A DNA stretch of 64,000 nt from Streptomyces sp. NBC_01446 (GCF_026340095.1 NZ_JAPEPO010000003.1:930001-994000), one strand, 5' to 3'; positions 24,805 through 33,740 are shown, counted from the first letter of the stretch. Notes: generated by a model from the letters alone, not told the origin. Made by a program: numbers and translations.

Positions 24805-27219
24805 ATGACTCGCAACACCTCCGCGCGGCGCCGTCGCCGCGCCGCTCCCTCCCGCTTCGAACGCGCCGGGCGCCGGGCCGCAGCTCTGCAGCGGCCACGC
24901 GTCGTCCTCGCGCTCGTTCTCGTCCTGGGACTCGTCAGCGTGATGCTGCTCGACGGATATCTGCGGGCCGAGGTCCTGGGCGACCACCGCGTGCGCACCG
25001 ACGCGGCCTACGACAAGGTGCCGCAGCGCATCCTCGACGGCGGCCCGATTCTGACCTCGGCCAACGGTTCCATGCGGACGCAGTCCGTTCCGAAGAAGAC
25101 CATCGTGCTCACCTTCGACGACGGTCCCGACGCCACGTACACCGAGAAGGTCCTCAAGATCCTCGCGGACAACGATGTGGACGGCACGTTCTTCCTCGTG
25201 GGTTCCATGATCGCCCGGCACCCCGGCATCGTGAAGGACATGGTCGCCCAGGGGAACGAGGTCGGCCTGCACACCTTCACCCACGTCGACCTCTCCTACC
25301 AGAGTGACGCCCGGGTCAAGCGTGAACTCACACAGACCCAGCTGGCCCTGGCGGGAGCGGCCGGCATCACCACGAAGCTGGTGCGCGCGCCCTACTCGTC
25401 CGAGGCCTCCGCGATCGACAACTACAGCTGGCCGGTCTACAAGAAGCTCGGCGCCATGGGCTACACCAGCGTCTTCGTCGACACCGACAGCGACGACTGG
25501 AAGAAGCCGGGCGTCTCGAAGATCGTCCAGTGGGCGACGCCCAAGAAGAACAAGGGCGCGTCGGTGCTCTTCCACGACGCCGGCGGCAACCGTGACCAGA
25601 CGCTCAAGGCGCTGCCGAAGTACATCAAGAAGATGAAGGCGAAGGGCTACACCTTCACGACGGTCAGCGGCGCCATGGCCAAGTCCGCGGCACGGGGAGG
25701 CTCCGCGCAGAACCGTTCCGCACTGAACGGTTCCGCACAGGACAGCTCCGCACAGGACAGCTCCGCACAGGACAACGGCGTACAGGCCGGCGGGACGCAG
25801 GACGCGGGCGCTCAGGGCGGCGGGGCGCAGAGGTCCGGTCAGATACCGGGTAGCGCGGCAGCCCCGCAGGGGACCCCTCCTTCCTCCGGCACGAACGTTC
25901 CGGGCCGCGCCCGGAACGTCGACCAGGCCGCCCACTCCAAAGCCGCCGGCACCACCCTCTACGAAGGCAAGGCGCTCATCGCGGCGGTCGCGATCGCCGA
26001 GTGGACCGTGCCGACGCTGGCCGTCTTCCTCGCGGTCGTCGGAGTCGCGGTCATGGCGCGATTCGCGATGATGCTGGTCCTCGCACGGCGCCACTACCGG
26101 CAGCGCAACAAGCGCCGCTTCAGCTGGGGGCCGCCCGTGACGAGGCCGGTGAGCGTGATCGTGCCTGCGTACAACGAGAAGGAGTGCATCGCCAACACCC
26201 TCAACTCTCTCGCACAGAGCACACATCCCATCGAGATCATCGTCGTGGACGACGGCTCCACCGACGGCACGAAGGAGATCGCCGAGTCCCTCGGCCTGCC
26301 CAACGTGCGGGTGATCCATCAGGAGAACGCGGGCAAGCCGGCGGCGCTCAACAACGGTGTCCGTAACGCCAGTTACGACATCGTCGTGATGATGGACGGC
26401 GACACGGTCTTCGAGCCGGACACGGTCCGGCAGCTGGTGCAGCCCTTCGCCGCCTCGGAGATCGGCGCGGTCGCGGGCAACGCCAAGGTCGGCAACCGCA
26501 ATACGGTCATCGGTGCCTGGCAACACATCGAGTACGTGATGGGCTTCAACCTGGATCGCCGCATGTACGACCTGCTCCGCTGTATGCCCACCATTCCCGG
26601 AGCGATCGGAGCGTTCCGGCGCCAGGCCGTCCTCGAGGTCGGCGGCATGAGCGAGGACACCCTCGCCGAGGACACCGACATCACCGTCGCGATGCACCGC
26701 GCCGGATGGCGCGTGGTGTACCAGGAACATGCGCGGGCCTGGACGGAGGCGCCCGCCTCGCTCAAGCAACTGTGGAGCCAGCGCTACCGCTGGTCGTACG
26801 GCACCATGCAAGCACTGTGGAAGCACCGCAAGTCCCTGGTGGACAAGGGGCCTTCGGGCCGCTTCGGGCGAGTGGGCATGCCCCTCGTGGTGCTCTTCCA
26901 GATCGTCACGCCGGTCTTCGCACCGTTGATCGACCTCTTCACCGTCTACTCGATGATCTTCGTGGACTTCAAGGCGTCCCTGCTCGCATGGCCGGCCGTG
27001 CTCGGCATCCAACTCGTGTGTGCCGCCTACGCGTTCCGCCTCGACGGAGAGAGGTACCGCTACCTGTGGATGCTCCCGCTCCAGCAGATCGCGTACCGCC
27101 AGATGATGTACCTGGTCCTCATCCACTCCTCCATCACCGCCCTCACGGGCGGCCGGCTGCGCTGGCAGAAACTCAAGCGCACCGGCGAGGTCGGGACGCC
27201 GACGGGGGTGGGACGGTGA
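24805..27219 (+). CDS. Polysaccharide deacetylase-GT2 glycosyltransferase fusion (MatB-like)
   Basis: An 804-residue membrane protein. Order: TM helix (33-49); NodB deacetylase with TFDDGP (103-108) and HTFTH (156-160); a Ser/Ala/Gln/Asp repeat linker (about 293-345); TM helices near 390-425; a processive GT2 domain with VDDGST, MDGDT, EDTD and QRYRW; and C-terminal TM helices. It should polymerise GlcNAc from UDP-GlcNAc and de-N-acetylate the extruded chain, like PgaC plus PgaB in one chain. Similar proteins (Streptomyces MatB) make PNAG-like glue for pellet formation. The stop overlaps the next gene by GTGA. Confidence 0.88.
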   Translation: MTRNTSARRRRRAAPSRFERAGRRAAALQRPRVVLALVLVLGLVSVMLLDGYLRAEVLGDHRVRTDAAYDKVPQRILDGGPILTSANGSMRTQSVPKKTIVLTFDDGPDATYTEKVLKILADNDVDGTFFLVGSMIARHPGIVKDMVAQGNEVGLHTFTHVDLSYQSDARVKRELTQTQLALAGAAGITTKLVRAPYSSEASAIDNYSWPVYKKLGAMGYTSVFVDTDSDDWKKPGVSKIVQWATPKKNKGASVLFHDAGGNRDQTLKALPKYIKKMKAKGYTFTTVSGAMAKSAARGGSAQNRSALNGSAQDSSAQDSSAQDNGVQAGGTQDAGAQGGGAQRSGQIPGSAAAPQGTPPSSGTNVPGRARNVDQAAHSKAAGTTLYEGKALIAAVAIAEWTVPTLAVFLAVVGVAVMARFAMMLVLARRHYRQRNKRRFSWGPPVTRPVSVIVPAYNEKECIANTLNSLAQSTHPIEIIVVDDGSTDGTKEIAESLGLPNVRVIHQENAGKPAALNNGVRNASYDIVVMMDGDTVFEPDTVRQLVQPFAASEIGAVAGNAKVGNRNTVIGAWQHIEYVMGFNLDRRMYDLLRCMPTIPGAIGAFRRQAVLEVGGMSEDTLAEDTDITVAMHRAGWRVVYQEHARAWTEAPASLKQLWSQRYRWSYGTMQALWKHRKSLVDKGPSGRFGRVGMPLVVLFQIVTPVFAPLIDLFTVYSMIFVDFKASLLAWPAVLGIQLVCAAYAFRLDGERYRYLWMLPLQQIAYRQMMYLVLIHSSITALTGGRLRWQKLKRTGEVGTPTGVGR
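25684..25840 (+). repeat. 15-bp tandem repeats encoding the deacetylase-GT linker
   Basis: Near-identical 15-bp units (ACAGGACAGCTCCGC and variants) encode repeated SSAQD-like pentapeptides between the extracytoplasmic deacetylase and the transmembrane glycosyltransferase. The tract preserves frame and probably varies in length between strains. Confidence 0.8.
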
Positions 27220-28424
27220 GCTCGGAGGCACAGGGGAATCGTCACCGAGCCGCTCGGCGAACGCGCGGAACGCCAGGTACGCCGGGCACGCCAGGTACGC
27301 CGGATACTCAAGCCCTGGATCAGGACACCACACCTCTCCGGGTGATCGGGCCCGGCCGAGAGCTCGCGCCCGAGGCGCAGGCAGCCCGGACAGGCGGCCG
27401 CGACCGGTACTTCGACACGCTTCGTGCCCTCGCACTTGTTCGCGTCGTGGCCTACCACACGTTCGGCTGGATGTGGGCGGGCCTCGTCTTCCCCTCCATG
27501 GGCGTCATGTTCGCGCTCGCCGGGTCACTGATGGCCAAGTCCCTCGAACGGCCCGCCGTTTCGGTGATCAGAAGCCGGATACGGCGGCTGCTGCCGCCCT
27601 TCTGGCTCTGGGGAATGTTCGTCGTCCTGGCGATGCTGCTGCACGGCTGGATGCCGGGGTGGCAGATCGTGTACTGGGTGGTCCCCCTCGGCGACCCGCC
27701 TGGCAACAGCTGGGGCATGCAGGCCTGGGAGATCCTCTGGTACCTGCGCGCCTACCTGTGGTTCGTGCTTCTGTCGCCGCTGCTCCTCAAGGTGTTCCGG
27801 CTGGCGCCACTGGCGGTGCTTCTCGCTTCCCTCGCGCCGATCGTGGTGCTCCAGTTCGTGTGGCAGGCGCCGGACAACCGGTTCGGCAGCTGTCTCCTCG
27901 ACTTCGCCACGTTCCTGTTCTGCTGGCTCGTCGGCATCGCGCACCGTGAAGGCGTCCTGGCCAGGCTGCGTCCGGGACCCGTCGTCGTACTGTCTCTCGC
28001 GGCCCTGGCCTACGGTGCCTGGTTTGCCCTCACCCATCAGGCGGAGTACGGGAGTTACGACCTGGACGACATTCCGCTGGCGCAGGCTTTCTGGTCGGCC
28101 GGGTTCGTGACGCTGCTTATGTACTCGAAGGCGTTCTTCAAGGTCGACTTCGCGTGGCTGGCCCGCTTCGAACGGCTCGACCGGATCGTGTCGGTCTTCA
28201 ACGCGCGGGCGATGACGATCTACCTCTGGCACGAGATCGCACTGATCCTCGCGGTGCCGCTGATCGACCAGTTCTGGAACGTGCCCGCGTTCGCGCAGTA
28301 CCTGCCGCTGGAGAGCCAGTGGTTCATGTTCGGTGTCGGCTGGGTGCTGATCGCGGTGGCGATCCCGCTGGTGGGGTGGGTGGAGGACGTCGCGGCGAAG
28401 CGACGGCCTCGGCTGCTGCCGTGA
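27216..28424 (+). CDS. Integral membrane acyltransferase (acyltransferase 3 family)
   Basis: A 402-residue protein starting at a GTG that overlaps the upstream stop. A TPGTPGTPGTPD repeat sits in the cytosolic N-terminus. RYFDTLRALALVRVVAYHTFGW carries the conserved catalytic-type His of O-acyltransferases, followed by about ten TM helices and the late motif MTIYLWHEIAL. Such enzymes O-acylate exported polysaccharides. Translational coupling to the MatB-like enzyme indicates it decorates that polymer. Confidence 0.82.
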   Translation: MSSEAQGNRHRAARRTRGTPGTPGTPGTPDTQALDQDTTPLRVIGPGRELAPEAQAARTGGRDRYFDTLRALALVRVVAYHTFGWMWAGLVFPSMGVMFALAGSLMAKSLERPAVSVIRSRIRRLLPPFWLWGMFVVLAMLLHGWMPGWQIVYWVVPLGDPPGNSWGMQAWEILWYLRAYLWFVLLSPLLLKVFRLAPLAVLLASLAPIVVLQFVWQAPDNRFGSCLLDFATFLFCWLVGIAHREGVLARLRPGPVVVLSLAALAYGAWFALTHQAEYGSYDLDDIPLAQAFWSAGFVTLLMYSKAFFKVDFAWLARFERLDRIVSVFNARAMTIYLWHEIALILAVPLIDQFWNVPAFAQYLPLESQWFMFGVGWVLIAVAIPLVGWVEDVAAKRRPRLLP

Positions 28425-28484
28425 GGGTCAGGCCTGCCTCCCTGAAGACCTGAATCCTGGGTTCGTGGTTCCGGCCCCTGGGCG

Positions 28485-28508
28485 CCCCGGGCGCCATGCC
28501 GCCCGGGG
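28485..28508. terminator. Terminator between convergent genes
   Basis: CCCCGGGCG at 28485-28493 pairs perfectly with CGCCCGGGG at 28500-28508, loop CCATGC. It lies in the 150-bp gap between the acyltransferase and quinone reductase genes, which converge. Confidence 0.65.
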
Positions 28509-28574
28509 GGGCCTGTTGCGGTACGGGTGGCCGACTGAATGAACCGCAGGCCGGTGCTGTGTTGTTGCTGTCGG

Positions 28575-29552
28575 TCAGTCGCCGATGCGCAGCAGCAGCT
28601 TGCCCGTTGACGTACGTGAGTCGACGAGCCGGTGAGCGCCGGCGGCGTCCTCGAGCGGGAACTCGGCCGTGACGGGGAGCGTCACCGTGCCGTCGGCGAC
28701 CGTGCGCATGGCGCGCTCGGTCAGTGTGCGCACCACCTGGGGGGCGGCCTGCGCGAGCGCCAGAATGGAGAAGCCCGCGACAGTGCGGCCCAGCGCGTAC
28801 AGATCGGGCTGTCCAACCTGCCACGGCTGCTGCCCACCGGCATTGCCGAAGGACACCAGGCGCCCGAAGACCGCCAGAGCGTCGAGGCCGCGGCGCAGCG
28901 TGTCGCCGCCCACGGGGTCGAGGATCAGGTCGACGCCCCTGCCGCCGGTGGCGCTTCGGACGTCCTCGTCGAAGGTCTCGGTCGGAAAGACCTGGTCGTA
29001 GCCGTGCTGGAGGGCGTACTCGGCCTTGGCGCCGGTGGACGCCACGCCGTACACCGCGCCGGCGCCGGCCGCCCGGGCCAGTTGCCCGGCCACCGTGCCG
29101 ATGCCTCCCGCCGCACTGTGCACCAGGACGCTCTCTCCCGCCTGAAGACGCCCCACCTCGTGGATCAGGCCGTACGCGGTCGGCAGCACGGTGGGCAACG
29201 TGGCCGCGGTTCGCAGGTCCAGCCCGCTGGGCAGCGGGAAGACGGCCGCGGCCTCGGCGAGCACGACCTCGGCGTAGCCACCCCCGTCGACGAGCGCGGT
29301 GACCTCCTGCCCGATGGTCAGCCCTTCGACGCCCTCGCCGACCGCCCGGACCCGGCCGGACACTTCCAGGCCAGGACGGTAGGGCAGCGAGGCGACCCGG
29401 TACCCCTCCGCGCGCGCCTTGATGTCGGCGAAGTTCACTCCCGCCCACGCGGCATCGATGCTCACCTGGCCCGGCCCCGGCTCGGGCGCACCGACCTGTA
29501 CGAGTCGCAGCACTTCGGGACCGCCGTACTCCTGGAACTCGACCGCACGCAT
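28575..29552 (-). CDS. NADPH:quinone oxidoreductase (zinc-free MDR family)
   Basis: A 325-residue medium-chain reductase of the QOR branch: it lacks the zinc ligands and has the NADPH loop HSAAGGIGTVAGQLA and GVDLILDPVGG. It reduces quinones or enones. The start ATG (complement 29550-29552) faces an ArsR-type regulator across a 109-bp gap containing a clear inverted-repeat operator, so induction by electrophilic quinones through that regulator is likely. Confidence 0.88.
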   Translation of the reverse strand: MRAVEFQEYGGPEVLRLVQVGAPEPGPGQVSIDAAWAGVNFADIKARAEGYRVASLPYRPGLEVSGRVRAVGEGVEGLTIGQEVTALVDGGGYAEVVLAEAAAVFPLPSGLDLRTAATLPTVLPTAYGLIHEVGRLQAGESVLVHSAAGGIGTVAGQLARAAGAGAVYGVASTGAKAEYALQHGYDQVFPTETFDEDVRSATGGRGVDLILDPVGGDTLRRGLDALAVFGRLVSFGNAGGQQPWQVGQPDLYALGRTVAGFSILALAQAAPQVVRTLTERAMRTVADGTVTLPVTAEFPLEDAAGAHRLVDSRTSTGKLLLRIGD

Positions 29553-29570
29553 AAGTGAACCTGCCCTCCG

Positions 29571-29624
29571 TGAGTGTTCAACGAGAAGCGAACACTCAGA
29601 CTGTATGATGAACATCGAACACTT
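29571..29624. promoter_or_regulatory. Operator for the divergent quinone reductase/ArsR pair
   Basis: TGAGTGTTC (29571-29579) and GAACACTCA (29590-29598) form a perfect 9-bp inverted repeat spaced by 10 bp. A third half-site, GAACACTT, is at 29617-29624, 27 bp downstream of the second. A possible -10 TATGAT (29604-29609) for the regulator lies between them, so bound repressor would cover the promoter. Confidence 0.7.
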
Positions 29625-29661
29625 GGCAACGGATGCACAGGACGCCGGGGGAGGAATCGGG

Positions 29662-30012
29662 ATGGCGGCAAAGTCAGAGCGTGCGGGTGCGGGGTACCGT
29701 CCGGCACCCGTGCACACGCATCCCGACGACGTTCCACTCCTGACCGCCCTGTCCGCGCTGGCGGATCCCGTACGTATCCAGCTGATCCGCGACCTTGCCG
29801 GTCACCCTGACTGGGCGCTCAGCTGCAGCAACTTCGACGTGCCGGTCGGCCGGGCCGCCAAAAGCCATCATTTCTCCGTCCTGCGAGACGCCGGCCTGGT
29901 CGAACAGCGCGATCAGGGGCCCAAACGGCTGAACCGGCTACGCCGAGAGGAGTTCGACGACCGCTTCCCCGGACTCCTCGACCTCGCTCTTCGCGCCGAC
30001 TCCGTCACCTGA
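29662..30012 (+). CDS. ArsR-type winged-helix regulator
   Basis: A 116-residue HTH protein with LTALSALADPVRIQLIRDLA and a recognition helix in GRAAKSHHFSVLRDAGLVEQRDQG, the ArsR/HxlR-like layout. The start is chosen because GGAGGAA lies 8 nt upstream; an in-frame Met at 29605 would add 19 residues but has no ribosome site. No metal-binding ELCV(C/G)D motif is present, so it is a non-metal ArsR-family protein, probably redox or ligand responsive. Confidence 0.85.
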   Translation: MAAKSERAGAGYRPAPVHTHPDDVPLLTALSALADPVRIQLIRDLAGHPDWALSCSNFDVPVGRAAKSHHFSVLRDAGLVEQRDQGPKRLNRLRREEFDDRFPGLLDLALRADSVT

Positions 30013-30327
30013 GCCGGGAGAGCAGCCGACGCCATCGCTCGCTGCCACCGCGCGTGGGGTCCTGGCCGCCGAATCCGAGGTCGGCGAAGAGGCCGCCCCG
30101 GTCGCCGCCGAACGGAGCCCCGTATAAGGCCATAGACGGCACCGCCGAGCAGTGGGCGGCCAGCCCAGCACGGCAGGTGCCGCAGTTGATCGCCCACGGA
30201 ACCACGACGAGGTCACCGGGAGCGGCGCCGGTCAGCGCGTCACCGGCCACGCACTCGTGGCCGAGCGCGAAACGCGGCTCGATGAGACCGTGACCGGCGA
30301 TATCACCGCACGCATCGACAACAGGGC
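30005..30327 (-). pseudogene. Internal fragment of a zinc alcohol dehydrogenase
   Basis: The complement reads GLIEPRFALGHECVAG, then GAAPGDLVVVPWAINCGTCRAGLAAHCSAVP, then MALYGAPFGGDRGGLFADL. GHE and the cysteine cluster belong to the zinc-dependent (formaldehyde-dehydrogenase-like) MDR enzymes. There is no start, no NAD domain and one cysteine of the structural-zinc set appears missing. Only about 90 codons remain. It abuts a second pseudogene on the same strand. Confidence 0.75.
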
Positions 30328-30781
30328 CTAGGCGTCCCGGTATCGGTCCCGGATCTCGGGGAGTTGCTGGAAGCCGGCTGACCTGTAGGTGGCGACGGCG
30401 GCCGCATTGATCACCTCGATCCGGACGCCTGGGTCCCCCACCGGCTCGGCGAGGTCGTGGTGCAGCGGCGTCCACGGCTCGGCGTCTTCCAGCCGTCCTC
30501 GCCCAGCAGATCTTGGACCAGTGCGCCCGCCGGCGCGTCGACGTACACCTTCCCCCCATCAGTACGCCGCGCTCCGGCCCGGTCACGTCCTCGACCAGCT
30601 GACGGGCCAGTTCCTCGTCCCGCCGGGCGTCCGGCGCGATCGTCAGCCGCAACAGCTCGGGCTCGTCCAGCAGCCCGACGGCGAGAATCCGCCCGTCCCG
30701 GCTCCACGTCCGGACCGCCGCGGCCGCCGCCTCCGCACCCGACCGCCAGAACCAGCCCAGGTCTCCCGGATGCAGTTGCAT
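30328..30781 (-). pseudogene. GNAT acetyltransferase gene with two frameshifts
   Basis: Reading the complement: MQLHPGDLGWFWRSGAEA...LLRLTIAPDA in one frame, GGKVYVDAPAGALVQDLLG in a second, and EPWTPLHHDLAEPVGDPGVR then NAAAVATYRSAGFQQLPEIR in the first again, ending at TAG (complement 30328-30330). Each shift is repaired by adding one G: at the G6 run near 30553, and after TGG near 30496. The pieces join into one plausible ~150-residue protein. Either a true pseudogene or two G-homopolymer errors. Confidence 0.75.
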
Positions 30782-31119
30782 CGGCGCCCCGTCTTACTGC
30801 CACTGCCGCAGCACGCCCACAGCCTCGCTCAGCCAATCTCAACCGCCGCTGCCGACTGCCCCGGATCGGCCGGCAGGGACAGCGGCGTTTCACCTGTTGG
30901 GCATCGCCGCTCAGGCGCAGCGCCCCGCGGCCCAATTGCCGTAGGGTCGATCTGGATCAACGCTGATGGGGCGCCCGTCGACTCACCCCAGCGCCACGCA
31001 TCGCCGCCAAGTGGGCCGCACGGCACTGCGTACCACTTCGGCCTTCCCTCTTGTCCAGACGCAACGTAACCGTGCCGTCCGATTCCTCCCTACCAAGTCC
31101 GCTCCCGCGCCAGAGGAAG
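30782..31119. promoter_or_regulatory. Gap upstream of gdhA (338 bp)
   Basis: No gene remnant was recognised on either strand. The gdhA promoter must lie here; an AT-richer patch near 30960-30975 and 31060-31095 precedes the start, and GAGG at 31113-31116 is the ribosome site. Confidence 0.45.
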
Positions 31120-32487
31120 ATGATGACCACCGTTTCGCCCTCAGCCCGTCCCTCCCATCTGGACGGCGTCCTCGACGCGGTCCGACGTCGCAGCGCAGGC
31201 GAAGTCGTGTTTCAACAGGCCGTCGAGGAGGTCCTGCACACGCTCGGCCCGGTTCTCGACCGGCATCCCGAGTACGCCGACGCGCACATTCTCGAGCGCC
31301 TCTGCGAACCCGAACGGCAGATCATGTTCCGGGTTCCCTGGGTCGACGACCGCGGCCGGATTCAGGTCAACCGCGGCTACCGGGTGGAATTCTCCAGCGC
31401 CCTCGGCCCCTACAAGGGAGGCCTGCGCTTCCACCCGACCGTCGATCTGTCGGTCATCAAGTTCCTCGGCTTCGAGCAGATCTTCAAGAACGCGCTCACC
31501 GGCCAGGGCATCGGGGCGGGCAAGGGCGGCGCGGACTTCGACCCCGCAGGCCGCAGCGACGCCGAAGTCATGCGCTTCTGCCAGTCGTTCATCACCGAGC
31601 TTTACCGGCACCTCGGCGAACACACGGACGTGCCGGCCGGTGACATCGGCGTGGGTGGCCGCGAGATCGGCTACATGTTCGGCCAGTACAAGCGGATCGT
31701 GAACCGCCACGAGGCCGGGGTGCTGACCGGGAAGGGCGTCGGATGGGGCGGCTCGCAGGGCCGGACCGAGGCGACCGGGTACGGCACGGTGTTCTTCGCC
31801 CGGGACATGCTCGCCACCCGCGGCCAGGACCTGACAGGCCGCACCGTCGTGGTGTCCGGTTCGGGCAATGTGGCGATCTACGCGATCGAGCAGGCCCACC
31901 GCCTCGGCGCGAAGGTCGTCGCCTGCTCGGACTCCGCCGGCCATGTCGTGGATCCGGACGGCATCGACGTCGCCCTCCTGCGTGAGATCAAGGAGGTGCG
32001 ACGGGAGCGGCTGAGCGCCTACGCCGCCGAGCGGCCGTCCGCCGAACACCACGCATTCGGATCGGTCTACGACGTGCATTGCGACGTGGTGCTTCCCTGC
32101 GCCACCCAGAACGAGTTGGGCGAGGACCACGCCGCCGCACTGATCCGTAACGGGGTGCTGGCAGTCGCGGAGGGCGCCAACATGCCCTGCACCCCTGGTG
32201 CGGTGGCCCGCTTCCGCGAGGCCGGGGTGCTGTTCGGCCCCGGCAAGGCCGCGAACGCGGGCGGCGTCGCGACCTCGGCCCTGGAGATGAGCCAGAACGC
32301 TTCGCGGGCGGCATGGAGCAGGGACGAGGTGACGGACCGGCTGGAGAGCATCATGAGCGACATCCACTCCCACAGTCGCGCAACCGCCAACGCGTACACC
32401 GGTGACCCGGACGACTACGTCGCGGGAGCGGCCATCGCGGGATTCATCCGCGTCGCCGACGCGATGCTCGCCCAGGGCATCGTCTGA
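31120..32487 (+). CDS. gdhA: NADP-specific glutamate dehydrogenase
   Basis: A 455-residue hexameric-type GDH converting 2-oxoglutarate and ammonia to glutamate. The catalytic region is GGLRFHPTVDLSVIKFLGFEQ with the second lysine in FKNALTG and GAGKGGADFDP; the nucleotide domain has VSGSGNVA, with Ala-rich continuation typical of NADP enzymes. MM at 31120/31123 both follow the same GAGGA site. The gene stands alone with a strong terminator. In this window it links nitrogen assimilation to the glutamate released by the hut genes only by metabolism, not by operon. Confidence 0.92.
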   Translation: MMTTVSPSARPSHLDGVLDAVRRRSAGEVVFQQAVEEVLHTLGPVLDRHPEYADAHILERLCEPERQIMFRVPWVDDRGRIQVNRGYRVEFSSALGPYKGGLRFHPTVDLSVIKFLGFEQIFKNALTGQGIGAGKGGADFDPAGRSDAEVMRFCQSFITELYRHLGEHTDVPAGDIGVGGREIGYMFGQYKRIVNRHEAGVLTGKGVGWGGSQGRTEATGYGTVFFARDMLATRGQDLTGRTVVVSGSGNVAIYAIEQAHRLGAKVVACSDSAGHVVDPDGIDVALLREIKEVRRERLSAYAAERPSAEHHAFGSVYDVHCDVVLPCATQNELGEDHAAALIRNGVLAVAEGANMPCTPGAVARFREAGVLFGPGKAANAGGVATSALEMSQNASRAAWSRDEVTDRLESIMSDIHSHSRATANAYTGDPDDYVAGAAIAGFIRVADAMLAQGIV

Positions 32488-32502
32488 TCCGTACGGCCAC
32501 CG

Positions 32503-32539
32503 GGCACGTCGCCGTCTCCATGCGAGACGGCGACGTGCC
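32503..32539 (+). terminator. gdhA terminator
   Basis: A perfect 16-bp stem (GGCACGTCGCCGTCTC at 32503-32518, complement at 32524-32539) with loop CATGC, 16 nt after the gdhA stop. Confidence 0.88.
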
Positions 32540-32634
32540 GGGAACGGCGACCGGGTGCCGCACGAGGCGCGCTGCCGTCGCGCTTCGCCGACTGGTGAGC
32601 GAGTGTTTCCCTGGTGCGCCGAGTTGACGGTGAA

Positions 32635-32790
32635 TCACTTGGCGCCGAGGGCTTCGGCGAGGAACGTGAGGGCCTGCGTGATGGCGGCCTCGGCGGCATG
32701 GGTGACACGCAGCGCGTTGAGCATCAGGAAGTCGTGGATGATGCCCTGGTGACGGACGGCCGTGACGGGCACTCCGGCCTCGCGGAGCGC
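32635..32790 (-). pseudogene. C-terminal remnant of an alpha/beta-hydrolase (esterase) gene
   Basis: The complement reads ALREAGVPVTAVRHQGIIHD then FLMLNALRVTHAAEAAITQA and ends at TGA (complement 32635-32637). This is the last ~50 residues of a HSL/Aes-type esterase, including the catalytic His of GIIHDF. Everything upstream, about 260 codons, is missing and replaced by a LysR remnant on the other strand. Confidence 0.75.
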
Positions 32791-33456
32791 CTGGTGCGCG
32801 CGGAGACGGAGATCGCCACCTCCCTCACCGATCTGACCGGCACCCTGCGCATCGCCTCGTTCCAGACGGCCGCCCTGACCCTGGTTCCCACCGCGCTAGA
32901 CGTGCTGCGCGACCAGCATCCACAACTACGCGTCCATGCCAGGCAGTTGGAGCCCGAGGCGGCGCTTCCTGGTCCTCACCGAGGAGTACCCCGGCAACCC
33001 CACAACGCGGGCCCCGCCGAACTCGAACAGGAGGACCTGCTCAGCGACCCCCTGCATCGCGCGCTGCCCGAACCGGCCGAGAGCCCGGACACGGATGGCC
33101 CGACAGCCGCGTTGCACTCACTCGCACACCACCCCTGGGTCATGGAACCCGAGGGCACCACCGCGCGGCACTGGGCCATGGCCCTGTGCCGCAACGCCGG
33201 CTTCGAACCCGACGTACGGTTCGAGACAACCGGCCTCCTGGTCCACCTCGTCGAGCAACGGCACGCCGCCGCCTTCCTCCCCGACCTCGTCCGGAGCGGA
33301 CAGCCGCCGATCGTCACTCTGCGCCAACTCCCCCGCGGACAGCGCGCAAGCCGCGTCTTCACCGTCGTCCGCCGAGGACGCGCCGGGCACCCCGACATCC
33401 TGGCCTGCCGGAACGCCCTCCACCGGGCGGTCACAGTCCGCTCCTCACACGCGTAG
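32780..33456 (+). pseudogene. LysR family regulator remnant lacking its DNA-binding domain, frameshifted
   Basis: From about 32785 the + strand encodes LVRAETEIATSLTDLTGTLR, then IASFQTAALTLVPTALDVLR, the start of a LysR effector domain. The frame shifts near 32960 (FLVLTEEYPGNPTTR is in another frame) and returns to give the C-terminal part (HHPWVMEPEGTTARHWAMAL) to 33456. The helix-turn-helix is absent. With the esterase remnant it looks like the two downstream halves of a divergent gene pair. Confidence 0.75.
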
Positions 33457-33698
33457 GCCCGCGCAAGTTGTCGCGTCGGCCCAGCGGCGAGGTGGGCACC
33501 ACGACCGTACGGGCGTGACGACTACCAGGACGCCCTCACCGTGAGCGCCCCGGTAGCCGGACGACCATCACCGGTGAACCTGTTCACAGAACTCATCGGC
33601 CATCGTCACCGGCCGTGCAGCCAGGTCGAGTTCGAGCCGGCCGTACATGGCGGGTTCGAACCGGCCGAACCGACTGCTGGCACCGCCGCCCCGATCGG

Positions 33699-33740
33699 GT
33701 CGTTGCCGACGCTAGCTCTGTCGTTGCTGACGCTAGCTCT
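33699..33740. repeat. 21-bp tandem duplication at the 3' end of the esterase-like gene
   Basis: Copies 33699-33719 and 33720-33740 differ at a single base. The stop codon of the erythromycin-esterase homologue (complement 33733-33735) lies within the right copy. The gap 33457-33698 further left has a repeated GTTCGA(A/G)CCGGCCG and no recognisable gene. Confidence 0.85.

Noticed and set aside
25684..25840. CRISPR or minisatellite outside a gene
   Set aside because: The repeats keep frame and encode a protein linker.
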